DNA from: Lycocorax pyrrhopterus obiensis
Lineage: Eukaryota > Chordata > Aves > Passeriformes > Paradisaeidae
Length of the DNA stretch: 64,000 bases
Reading direction: 5' to 3'
NCBI GenBank assembly: GCA_014706295.1
Contig: JACSVZ010000004.1
Span: 1,380,638 to 1,444,637, forward strand
In this document: one piece after another, positions 48,981 to 60,390 of the stretch
How the letters are laid out: each line of letters starts with the position of its first letter
Numbering within the stretch: position 1 is the first letter of the stretch
Position numbers and translations under genes: made by a program
Notes under the pieces: model-generated
What the model was told of the DNA's origin: nothing
The model's input: only the letters and a program-made list of their open reading frames with translations
The model's database searches: none

Positions 48981-51690
48981 TCAAGTCAACAGTTGTCTTT
49001 AGTGGAATAAAGATTATCTGTTTTTGGTAAAAATAAAACTATTTGAATTCACTAATTAACAAAATGCACAGTGATCAGAAACCCAATTCTTCTCACCATT
49101 GTCTTCCCTGGCTCGCTTGCGTTTCCCTGTGACGCAGCAGCTGCGCAACCCCGGATTCAGAGAGCTCATTGCACAGGGAAACAAAGATTCCCTGGCACGT
49201 GGTTCCCACGGCTGCAGAGTGTGCCACCCACACCCCACGGACAGCAGTTCTCCCATCACACCCGTCACACCCTATGGCTTGGAAACTGCTTTTCCCATCT
49301 CCCTTCCCAAAAAAACACTTACACACGTGCCTGACCTAGGGGGAGTCAAAAGTTGAATTGCTTGTGGAAACACATTCACTGGAACAGGGCTTTTATTTCT
49401 TTTTTTACCAATTAATTCGTCCAGACCTTTATGACCAAGACATTTAAGAAACTGTGAATCTGCTCAGAAGGAAAAAAAGTCTGAGCCAAAAATCTCTTTG
49501 AAGTGGTGGAGCCTAACAGACGTGGCTGAGGATTTATTTCCACCGCAGCAGACCTGGGGATCACAGAGGATAATGAAAGCTTTCCCTAGTATTGAAAAGT
49601 TCTTTCAAAAGGGAGAAATGAAGAAGGGAAAGAAGATTCTTCTCTATAATAAAAAAAATTAGTAATTTCTAAAAGACTAGTCTAGGCAGCTTCTCCACGG
49701 TAAAAGGCTGTACTTCCCCCTGTTTTAACTGGATACCTGCAGGGATGGACCCTCTTGCTAAAGAATCGTGTCCCCTGGTGGCTGGGTGTCCCCTGCCCTG
49801 TCCCCATGTGAGGAAGGGGACAGATCTGGATGCCAGCAGGATTCCCTGTGCCACTGGTTCAGGGCTGCTGGCAGGTGCATGGAGGGAATGGCTTTGGACT
49901 GAAGCCCCATAAAGCTCTGGGTGAGGGTTCCCCATGTGCCACAGGGCCTATTAAGGGCTGATAAATAAATCATGCCCATAAATAATGAAGAGGCTAAGAT
50001 TGGATGCAAGGGGATCCAAATGCCCCAAGCCTGGGGATGGGATTCTCGAGAGATTTCTCTCCTTTGGGTAAGCTACACAGCAGCCACAGCAGCAGCAGCC
50101 AAGGTCTTCCTGCTGGACAGCTGTCCCAGGCTTCAAAACCCATCTGTCAGCCAGAGGAACTACGGGAGAAACTGGATTTTCAGAGTGATTGTTACTGGAT
50201 CCTGTTTATCACCTTTGCAAAGCTGTCTTGTGCCTCCTTACTACTCTATTTACTGCTCTAGTAAAAAAAATCACTGGAATATTTCTTTGCCCTTAAAGAT
50301 ACAAAAAAAATCTTCAAAAGATTTGGGGAGAAAAGTTCTTTCACAATGACATTCAGAGCAAAAAGAGAGAAACGACATCTTACAGATCATTAGAGAGCTA
50401 TCTTTGGCAGAATATTTCAAATAAATTATTTTTACAAAGATTTTCTGCAGTCATATATTTATTTTGAATAGTTCACTTTCAGCTATAGGGTTCACTACTC
50501 TCTATTGATAGGAAAACACCACGAATATAAAAATATATGAGCTCAGCACAACTTTTAGGCTACCACGACTGTGTCCAATAATTTCAAAAGTTGTAGATTG
50601 ATACCACGGAAAATATGAAACAGGTTTTCTAACAGCGTGTGTCGGGTTAGAAGGGCACAGCTCGTGGCTGCTGTAAAACACACCAGGGAGGGCGGCTGGG
50701 ATTGGCGTGGGAAGGAGCTGGAGAAGCCGGATGCTCGGAGCCAGTCTCTGCCGTCACCAGCCGTCTTCCCACAGGGAATCATCTCTCTCGGACCCCTAAG
50801 GCTTAGAGATGTCGTGCTGGGTGGTGGCTGAGGGGTGTCCTCCCCGGGGAGCAGGCGGGTGACACCGGGCGTGCTGCGCTGAGAGTTCCCGATGGATCGG
50901 GCCGTGCCCGGCCCTGTGCTGTGCCCTGGCAGGGAGGTCAAGTGCGGCCGCTCTGGCTCCCAAAGCCGCCCCCTTTCACCTTCGTGTGGGGAAAAGCACC
51001 GAGGGAGCCGCAGGCTTCGCCCTTGCACCGTGGCCAGATCCTGCCCCAGACCGTGTCCAGGGCCCAGCAGGACGGTGACTGTGCTGGGCCCCCTGTGCCC
51101 GAGCCGTGGTGGCCCAAGGAGGGGCCTTGCCTGGCCCCAATCTCCCCTGCAGCACGTGCCACCGAGTCCACCAAACATTTAGATTTACATATTTTGCTTT
51201 GTTTATACAGCATGTACAGAATATACAGCATTGGACAACTATTTCCCAGTAGACTGGAAGTGTCTCCCAAGATGACCTCTTTTATCAACAAATATATATA
51301 TAAATTGACAGTAATAAAAGAGTCGTACCAACAAATATTATGGCTTTTCAAATAGTGTAGCTGCATTGTGCCATTGAATCTGTGAGGAACTGTGACAGAG
51401 ACAGAGAGACTGGGGGGCTCCAGCTGCTGAGCCCAGGGGTGACCCTCAGCTTGGGGCACAAGGGCTCCGCATCGCTGGGGCAGTGCCAGCTCATGGCGCC
51501 AAGCACGGCGCAGGTGGCAGAGGGAAGGTGGAGTCGAATTTATGACCCATGCTCTGGTTTCCGTCTCCAGGCAAACCAGTTCTCCTGCAAACTCTCCGCC
51601 CAGCTTTGAAATAATTTGGCTCTGTCCAGCTGGGGTCTGCCTGCCCTGTCCCTGGTGGGGGGACCAGGGGGCTGGTTGGGCTGTCAGAGG

Positions 51691-51722
51691 TCTCTCTCTC
51701 TCTGTCTCTCTCTCTCTCTGTG
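51691..51722. repeat. CT microsatellite
   Basis: TCTC repeats interrupted twice by TGTC. The complementary open frame reads as Arg/Glu repeats (RERETERERP), which is a by-product. Confidence 0.9.
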
Positions 51723-54700
51723 TCAAGATTTGCACAAGATGTCTGTCTGCCCTAGAGTGCCTTGTGGCTGTGAGGGGGGACACACACAGGGTGATGGGTG
51801 ACAGGATGACTGTGGCAGGTGGCTTTGGGTGCGTCAGGAAGGGTGGTCACAGCCTCCTCCCTGCCTGCCTGCCCTGTGCTGCTCCAGGGGCCACGGGGAG
51901 CTCCCCTCGGGCTGCTGAGCAGGGGCACATTGGTGGCTGTCAGAGATTGGTGGCTGTCAGAGCAGACCAGGAAAGTGAGAGCCATTCTTATTAGAGCACA
52001 TCCAAAATTCAGAGGACAACTTGCCTTGGCAGTGCTGTCCCCAGCCACCACGCTGGCATGGGGTGCCTGTGAGGAGAGTCACCACATGCCTGCTGCCTGC
52101 CTCCCTCCATGGGCTGCATCCAGCCACCAGCTGTCCCCCTCACTTCTCAGGCCCAGTGAGCCAGTTTGAGCTCTTTCCCTCCTGCATCCCGCTGTTCCAG
52201 GGGACCCTTGCTGTGGGGAGTGTCCAGCAAGCCTGGGACAGGCTGCGCAGGCAGCTCCCTGCCCGAGTGTCCCTCCACTCCTGAGTGGGACAGTGGGAGA
52301 AGCTGCTGACATGAATTACATCTGTGCCAAGAAAGACGTGTTTCTTTCTGAGATGGTTACTCTAGAAGGAGGAGCCGTCGTTCAAGTGTGCGGAAAGGAC
52401 TTTTGAGAACTGGAGTGGTCACTCAAGCATCAAGATAATTGGGCCACTTCATTAGAGCGGAAAATAAGTGATGGATCTAAATTACTGCTACTATAATTTT
52501 TTTTACTAATTCCCATCTCATTTCTCTCTCCTCTGAAATATTATGGCCACTCCCTGCAGGCCTCTCTGGCTGATGCTCCCATGAGCAAGCCCGGGGAGCC
52601 CAGGTGTCTCCTCTGGCTGCGCCTGCAGGACACTGAGCTGTGAGCGGCCCCTCCCTCACGGCAGCGATGTGGGGAGCAGCGAGGAGCGAGCACCATGGGG
52701 AACCTGCTGCCTTTGAGGTGGGTGAGGTTTCCCAAGGACTGCTGTGCTCCTGGCAGTCTGACTGCTTTTTGCTGGGAATATCCTGTGGGCTTGTATTTGG
52801 GGTGGGAGACAGAACGCGGTCTGTCTACTCCGCGTCCTCTTCTCGCTTGATTAGCGGTGATGTTCGCAAGAGGTGAACACCAGGTGTGCCAGAGACCTCT
52901 CCGGATAGCCTGGAGGCAGCAGTAGGGATAAAGATGCCCATCACTGCTGAGTGGTCTTCAGGAAGTTCATGATTTGGATTTTACAACCTCGTGCCAGGTC
53001 TTCTTGGCACAGAGACCCAGGATACAAAGACTGCATTTTACAAAACCCTGTGTTTTGTGGGTTTTGCCAGCATGGCTGTGTGTCTTCCAGCAGGAGCTAG
53101 GAATCGTAGGAGAATTCACCACCTTCTGCCGTTCATCCACAAATAAAACTGCTGGATTGCTGAGCAATGTCCTCAACAGGTAGTCTTGAGAGCTGGACTG
53201 TGTGCAGAGCTGTGCCTCCTAATGCTTAATGCATTACGGAAAAAAGAAGTAGGACAAGTATTGTCAGGGAAAAAATAAATAACATTTTCTTCCTTGCTAA
53301 CGCAGTGCCTGTAATGTAAGAGGTATTATTGCCATCTTTTGCTCTCTGGAGCTGCAGAGAGCAGAGTGAGTTTCCTGATTAAGAGCAAGACAAGCAGGGC
53401 TCCTGCAAGGCTCCCTGCATGGGCACATTTTTCTCAAGAGCTCGCAAGACGAAGGAGGCAACATGGGGCAAGTGAATGAAGACACAAACAGGCATCAGTT
53501 CGTTCTCCTTTGAGCAGGGGGAGTTCAGCCAAGGGGCAGCTCATCACAGCCCGCACTGCAAGGAAAGGCCAGGGCAGTGCACAGGGCTGTAGCTGCAGGC
53601 AAAGGGCAAAGGGAGGCATCTCAGCGTTACGCAGAACAAGGAGAAATCCGCTTGTGCACCTCTCTACATCCCTGGGAGTCACAAAGCCACTAGTTTGAAA
53701 AACCTTTCATTAATGTTCCCAAATAAGCTCTGGGACACATTTGCACCACCGGGATCCAACCTCGCCCGCACCAGCGCAGCAATTTTACAGGGACTTAGAA
53801 ATTCTGCACGTTTCCGAGTATCTCTGCAAAGAAGCTCATCTGCCAGAATCTCACACTTCTGCGAGTGAGGAGCCTGCCAGGGGCTGTGGGCTGGGGCAGA
53901 GGGGGACACACTCCTGGGGATGGCAGTGCCATGGACATGGCAATTTCCATCAGGCAAACAGAGCAAGGCTGTGCTCCACGCAGGTCTCATCCTGCCATCT
54001 GCAAAGAGACTCTTCTGGGCTGGAAATAACGGAGGAGAAATAAATCCCACCTCACCAAAGAGGTCGGCAGGTGCAGGGAGAGAGCCCTGTGGCAGTCTCC
54101 CATGTCCTGCAAGGGTTTAGGAGCTCTAAGTGTGGATAAGCATCCCAAGCCATTGCAACTTGCTCTACTTAAACTCTGCCCATTTTAAGCAAGGGCAGGA
54201 AAGTCTTGAACGCCCAGCTAAAGCAAATCAGTTTGTTTTGGAAATGTAGAGGCACGTTTGGGTTGGGGGGTGGAGTTGGAGCATCTGTGGGACTTGATAA
54301 TGGTGGAAATTCCACGAAAAATGTTTGATCTTCCACAGACTCATGAGCAAAGGACAGTGGCACAATAAAAACTGTGCCTGCAGGCAGTGGCTGCGCCTGT
54401 GCCTGGGTGATGAGCAGGAGGGGCTCAGCATGCTGGGGTTTGTGTGGAAGTTTGCCTGCTCCTTGATTTGTAGGGGCTCAAGCCCAGCCTTAAGATACAG
54501 ACAGCAAGGCTGAGCTAATAAGAATCATTTTTCGGTGCAGTGGGAAAAGGTAAGTGTCCCACACAGGAACCCCCCAGCTGTGGGGCAGGAGGGACAGAGA
54601 ATGCTTCTCTGCAGGGAGCTTGGGAGAAGACGGCATGTGAAGAGGCTTCACAGGGGAGGCAAGCACAGAGCAAGCCCCAGGCTGGACCGTCACTGTGCGT

Positions 54701-57189
54701 AGACAGTGATTTTGGGACCTCGAGATGGCTCGAGGCAGAACCTGGAGGACCCCAGCATCAGGTGGGGTCACTGATGGTGCATCACTAATGGTCCTTCCCA
54801 TTGTCGCCTGAACTGGGGTGGGGCTGCATACTGGGAGGGGCAGAAAGCTTTCCTGGTGCAGTACAACAGGCTGAGGGCTGCTCAGAATCAAAGGAGATAA
54901 AAATACTGTCCAGGGTTGATGCCCATGGACAGCCAAAAAAGCTGTCCAGGGGCCAAAAAAACCAAAAAAGGAGGCTGTGCTGTATCTGTGCAGAAATTGA
55001 GGTGCATGTCCATGCCCAAGGCAGCCAGGGCAGGGGACATGCTGTGGCAGTGCTTGAGACAAGGCTTCCAGATCTGGGTTGCACCCCATGGCACTTGTCC
55101 CTTCCCGGTGCCCTCCAGTGCTGGGCGTCCCACCCAGCTCCAGCAGTGCTCCACAGCACCTGCTTTGGGAACAGTGGGTGCCCCAGTGCCCTCTTCCACA
55201 CTTCTAAGGAGGGCAGCCCCAAGCTGGCATTCCCTTTGGGAAAGGGGAAGGAGCTAAGAGAGGGTGCAGAGACTGCAGGAGAGGGTGGTGAGGCACCCTG
55301 GGGGCACTGGGTCCCAGGGGCAGGACTGGCCGTTCTCGAGATGCTCCAGAGAGAGAGCAAGACCCTGTGGAGACGCCCTGGATGCTCTCAGGGCATACCA
55401 CAGGCAGAAAATCCTGCTAGTAGCAGCAAGCTCCTGCCTATCCTTGCTGATAACAGCTCCTACTTGGCCAGGCAGGCCCCTTTCCCTCGAAGTGTCCCTT
55501 CCCTCTGTGTGAGGGGTGTTGCTGGCTGGCAAGAGGTTCTTGGCACCTCCAGTTGCAACAGCAGAAAGGCTCAAGTCCTTAAAAGGTGAGGAATCTCACT
55601 GTATTTATTGTCCCTTGGTGCTTTTTGCAAGAATACGGACGCCTCTGGATGCCTTCCTGCGCAAGTCAGTTTTTTACAAGATAAACAGGCCTTTCCACAG
55701 CTGTGCTGAGCACGTGTAGAGGCGTCAGTAGTTGGTCACTGCATGCTCACGGAGGCCAGAGAGGTTCCTGGTGCTCTGCAAACACATTTCTCCAGATGGG
55801 CTCGGGTGCCAAAGCCTACAGAAAATAACGCAGGGCTTTGTCCTGGAATTACAGCATCCAGCGTTTTCTGTCACTTTCCGGCTATGCCCAGCTCTGTCCC
55901 TCCAGGGACGTAGCTGAACCTCCTCCTGAGTTATGTCTATGGCCACCAATGCCGACGATTCCTACCCGAGAGTTTAAAAATAGCCGTAACAATAACACAG
56001 GGGCTCTGGTTCTCCAGTCCCTGCCCGCAGCAGAAATAGTGCAACGAGTTCGCAGCCAGGCTCGTGGCCACGGCGGGCTCAAGGCCTCCCTTCTCCCCTC
56101 TGTCCTGTCAGGGAGCAGGGATGAAGATGCACAAATGACTCTTGCCCCCAGAGGCACCACAGGCTGCCTGGAATGGGGTGACACAGGGGCAGGAGCCTCG
56201 TTTGGTTGGAGATGAGGGATTTACACCTCGGGATTGAGCGGTTCCTGTGCTGCCCTGGCACGGGCGGCAGTTCGGGTGGGCCCAGCCGCGAGGCACTGCA
56301 GATCTGCGGCTCTTTCCTGCTTCGCGCCTTTTCCGAGTGTTCGGGTTGTGACCGGGATTCGCCTCCGCTCCCGCTGAGCCCTGAAGAGTTGGGAATATGG
56401 TCTGTCCAAGATGGCTAGGGCTGTCAGTAGTGTGTTCCTTCTGCTTGTCCCCAAGTGTTTGGCAGTGGCCTGTGGAGTTATTTGGGTGCCTGTCTCTGAA
56501 TGTCCCTTGCACACGGACATGTGCTGCATCCTTTTCCATGGAAAGGTTTGCCTTTGGCTGGTGGGGTGATGAGAGGGGGTGAGAGCAAATGGGGCAGGCA
56601 GATGGATGGAGGCCGAGGGTTTAAACTGCTGCTTCTGGCCACACCCATAAACCCAGGCCTTTATCAGAGATGCTCGATGTTCTGCCCGCGCGAGGGAGGG
56701 TGGGGGGGCTGGATGAGGAAGAGATGGGAGAGTTCTGGCATGAGACGGGGGATCCACGGAGCTGAGCTGTGGCAAGGCATGACCGTGCCAGGGACTGTGC
56801 TTCCTCCTGCTGCCTCCCAGCACTGCCAGCCAGTGCCGGTGTCTCCTGGGGGAGGGCAGTTCTCTTCTGCCTTTGGAGAGCATGGTTTAAGGAGGAGAGT
56901 GTGCACAAGAGCAGGCCTGGCACCCTCGGGAACGCTGGGGCACCCCTGGGAACACGGGGGCTCGGTGCTCCCCCTCGCTGCTCCCCCGTGACCCCTCCGT
57001 GAGCCACTGGGCACGCAACACATCACACTGTGCACAGGCTTGATAAAGATGCCCAAAAGCACACAGCGGGCAGAGAGCAACTGCATCCACAGGGCTGGTG
57101 TTCAGCCTGCGATTTAGGCCTCGTCCTAAGCAAGCACCGCTCCACCGTTCCCTTCGGAAAGCTCTGTGAGCAGAACAGTTATTCACTGT

Positions 57190-57300
57190 CTGCTAACCTG
57201 AGTGGCTACACAAGTCCCATTTGACTTGTTAATTACTTCAGCGATGGCAATTCATTCTGAAGAAGCAAACGATGAGGGGGAAATACCAACATCACCTTTC
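57190..57300. promoter_or_regulatory. Candidate conserved non-coding element
   Basis: A short AT-balanced block including GACTTGTTAATTACTTC (homeodomain-type TTAATTA) and GGCAATTCATTCTGAAG lies between GC-rich repetitive flanks. It has no splice-site or coding signature. The assignment is from appearance only. Confidence 0.25.
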
Positions 57301-58261
57301 AGCAGATGCAATTAGTGGGTTGGAAGAGCCGCTTTGCTTTCACAATCCGCTGCCTGGAAAAGCACACGGACATCGCTGGCCGTGCTCCCTGCGGCTGGAG
57401 GAGTGTTGAAGGCAGTGCTTGCCTGGGGCCCATCTCCAGAGCTGGTGTTTTGAGTTCAGCTGTCAGAGCAGGACCTCCCAAGCATTGCGGGGAGGGTTTA
57501 TCTGGGGACAGCTCAACAGATGCTGGATGGAACACAGGGAGGAGCAACATCCCTGGGCATGGGGAGACTTTTCTCCTCCTCAGTGCTGGCTGAGCTGTGT
57601 CGAGGCACGTGGGTCTGAAATGGCCCATGGCACCTGGACTAGGGCATGGGCAGGCACCTCTTGAGAGCAGCCCAGCCTCGTGGGGTGTCTCAGATCTGCT
57701 TTGTCACCCATGGACCCTGCCCTGGTAATGCATCTCGTGCATCCTCCCTCATAGTTAGCTCGTGGCTTAACCCAGCACAGGTCACTGTGAGGCTGCAGCA
57801 AGAGCAGGAGCAGTTCTATAGAAGACACAAGCAGAAAGAGCTGCTCGGTACCCTGGGGGCACACCCACGGCTCTCCCCAAGCCTAGGGCAAGCCAGCACT
57901 GGCCAGAAACGCAGCACAGGAGCAGCTCCTGGCCCCAGGAGGGTGGGTTGCCCTGCAGCTTTGTCCCTGGGTGGTTTCCTGCACCCCCCTGAGCGTGGAG
58001 TGGGCTGTGAGCCCCAGCTGCACCGCAGCACACACCGAGCCTGAGGCACCACGGAGATGGAGCGGGAGGAGGGGCATGAGATGGGGCAGGAGCGGCTGTG
58101 CCGAGGCACCACTGCCCCTGTCAGTGGCAGAAACACGGTGAAGGCAAACCAATGAGTCAAGGAGAGATGGGTACAAAGGGGAAACAACTGGAGGGGAGAG
58201 AAGGGTTTTCCATAGAGAATATGCAGGAGCAGTACTGGATCCATCAGGAATCATTACAAAC

Positions 58262-58267
58262 TTTATT
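58262..58267 (-). terminator. SLC8A1: Candidate SLC8A1 poly(A) signal
   Basis: TTTATT on + reads AATAAA on -, at the edge of a change from AT-rich to GC-rich sequence. Mammalian SLC8A1 uses several poly(A) sites, so others further left are possible. Confidence 0.4.
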
Positions 58268-60310
58268 TCTCTGTGCATTGTGTACCATTGATAAGGATCA
58301 TCACAATTAGTGGACTCACTGCCTATAGTGGTGGGCAATACACACAAAGAAAAAAAATGAAGCCAAACAGATGAAAATGAAATCATTGTACATAAAGGTA
58401 ATCACAAACCTGAACAACCTGCACCTGTGTTTGATTTTTTCCCCCAAAACAATGAGAAACAAAAAAGAAAAACCCCAAAACAAATCAAAAGTGAAAAAAG
58501 GCTCGAGAAGAAAAAAAAAAACCCACAACTTCATATTCCTAGAGAAAACCTTACAGCAGGTTAATTAAAATTTCCACAGATAGTTCAAAATGAGTACAAA
58601 TACCCCCAGCCAGCTGGTTATGGTACAAGCATCAGACATGGTTTTCAGCTGAGTGGGAAGAGCTCACCACGGACATGCAGGCTGGGAGTTTGCCTGGCTG
58701 GAATGTCAGGAAGCCTGGCAAAGGGCATGGGGTGAGAAGACATCTCTCAACACCCGTGCCCAGTGTCTCCCCTGTGCTGTGCCCTGGGGAGCTCTACATC
58801 CACATTTCCCTGGCTCGACTCTCTACCCCAGCCTGCACTCCTGGCTTCAGGGAGGTGATGCTGAGTTACACCTCATCCTGTCTCATCCCGTCCAGTGATT
58901 TTGGATTTGGAGAGTGCAAAACACAGCCTTTTCCTAGCGGGATGCTTCCCGGTCACACTCAGTGGAGTGGGAAATCTCGTACGGCCCTTCAGCCCTTACC
59001 TTGGATTATTCTGCCCTCAAATGGCTGTAGGAAAAGACCAGCTTTGGGGACCGGTCCTGATGGCTTAACACTCAGAAACAGGGCTGTCACTACACCTCTG
59101 GGGATACAGGGAATAGCAGGGGGCCAAGGGCTTTGAGGCAGCCACCGACTCGAAAGGCAGAAGCATGTGAGGTGCTGGGAGTCAGCCACGCTTGTTCCCC
59201 TCGGACCGCTCACCCCACTCGGGCTCCCTGGGACCTCGTGTAAAACCTCCTCTGGACAGAGGAGGCCTTCCCACTCATCAGAGGACCCCATCCACACAGC
59301 TGGATAGGGCCTGTAGTCTCTGGGGTGTGGGCTTTCCTCCCCTGAAAACCTCCAACCGCATGGCTGTTATTGCTTCTCATGGACCCATGCCACAAGCAGT
59401 AAGTGGGGACAGCTTTCCATCCTTTCCGCCCCCGCTGAGAGGAAACAAACAAACAAACGAGCAAAACCCTACGGCAAAACCGAACTGACTAAAAATAAAT
59501 AAAACCCAGTGAAAAGAAAACGCTTGTAATCTGCAATGCTCAACCCACATGGTTGGAAGGACTATCGCTATAGGATGCTATATACAGATAGATTTCATTT
59601 CATTCATGCAAATGTTACAAGTACCACGACAGCATGCCCGAGGAGGCGGAGGAGTGGGAGGAAGGCTCCCGCCGCTCCGCGCAGCCTCGGCTTGGGACAC
59701 CGGACACGAGGCTGCGGCTGTGCACCCCCAAAGCATGGACAGGGAAAGGTGAGGGGCATGTGGGTGGGAAATGCTAGTTGTACACACGCCAAAACGAAAC
59801 AAAAAAACCAACCCCAAATCAATGACGAAAACGGTTTATGTTCTATCCTTAGAAAGCTCCCAGTTTCCCCTTGTCTTCAGTTCGGTCTCTTGCTCCTCTC
59901 CAACAGGGCCAGAGGGCCTGTTCCCGAGTGGCGAAGGCAGCTGGATGGCGGTGGGAGATCAGAACCCTTGCTCTCCTCTCCTTCCCTTGCCCACTGCTCT
60001 GTTTCTCACCAGCTACTCTGGCCTTCCTCACACCGACACACCCCGGTCGCCGTCGCATCCGTCTTCCCGGGGGCCAGCGGGTGGGAGTCAGCGATGGGAA
60101 GGGGCTCGGTGGCCACCGGCCGCTCCTGTTGGTCGAGTTGCAGAAAGGGCCCTGCCCCTGGCTCCTGGCTGGGGCCGCTGCCTGGGGAGGGGTCCTGCTG
60201 GCTTTGGGGTCCTGCCTAGTTCAAAGGATGCTCCAAAGCCGCTTTCCATCAGCAGGTGTGTGAACATGGCAAATCTCTTTTATTCTTTCTCTGTTCATTA
60301 TACACAGCTT

Positions 60311-60372
60311 TATATCTATATCTATACCTATATATCACTCTATATAGATATATATAGATATACACATATTTA
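60311..60372. repeat. TATAGA/TATC-type AT-rich simple repeat
   Basis: Degenerate TATATC and TATAGA units just downstream of the SLC8A1 stop codon. Confidence 0.85.
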
Positions 60373-60390
60373 CTATCTCTGATTGTCCCT

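Larger units (their letters stand above)
47421..58240. other. Gene-poor stretch of about 11 kb between GINS1 and SLC8A1
   Basis: I recognise no exon here on either strand. Most is GC-rich and repetitive in codon-like words, which yields long but featureless open frames. Embedded AT-rich islands lie at about 48290-49100, 49360-49660, 50360-50640, 51170-51390 and 52300-52540. Several contain AATAAA on the - strand (for example 49392-49397 and 50458-50463), so part may be an extended SLC8A1 3' UTR, which is known to be very long in mammals. Confidence 0.5.
58245..60390 (-). other. SLC8A1: Probable SLC8A1 3' UTR
   Basis: Non-coding sequence after the exchanger stop codon. AATAAA motifs on - occur at 60279-60284 and 58262-58267, and the latter would close a 2.1-kb UTR. 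It alternates AT-rich and GC-rich blocks and includes an A-rich segment at 58330-58520. Open frames up to 227 codons here show no family match. Confidence 0.55.

Noticed and set aside
54801..55589. 262-codon open frame on +
   Set aside because: It overlaps other long frames on both strands in GC-rich repetitive sequence, with no splice context, domain or family resemblance; expected by chance at this composition.
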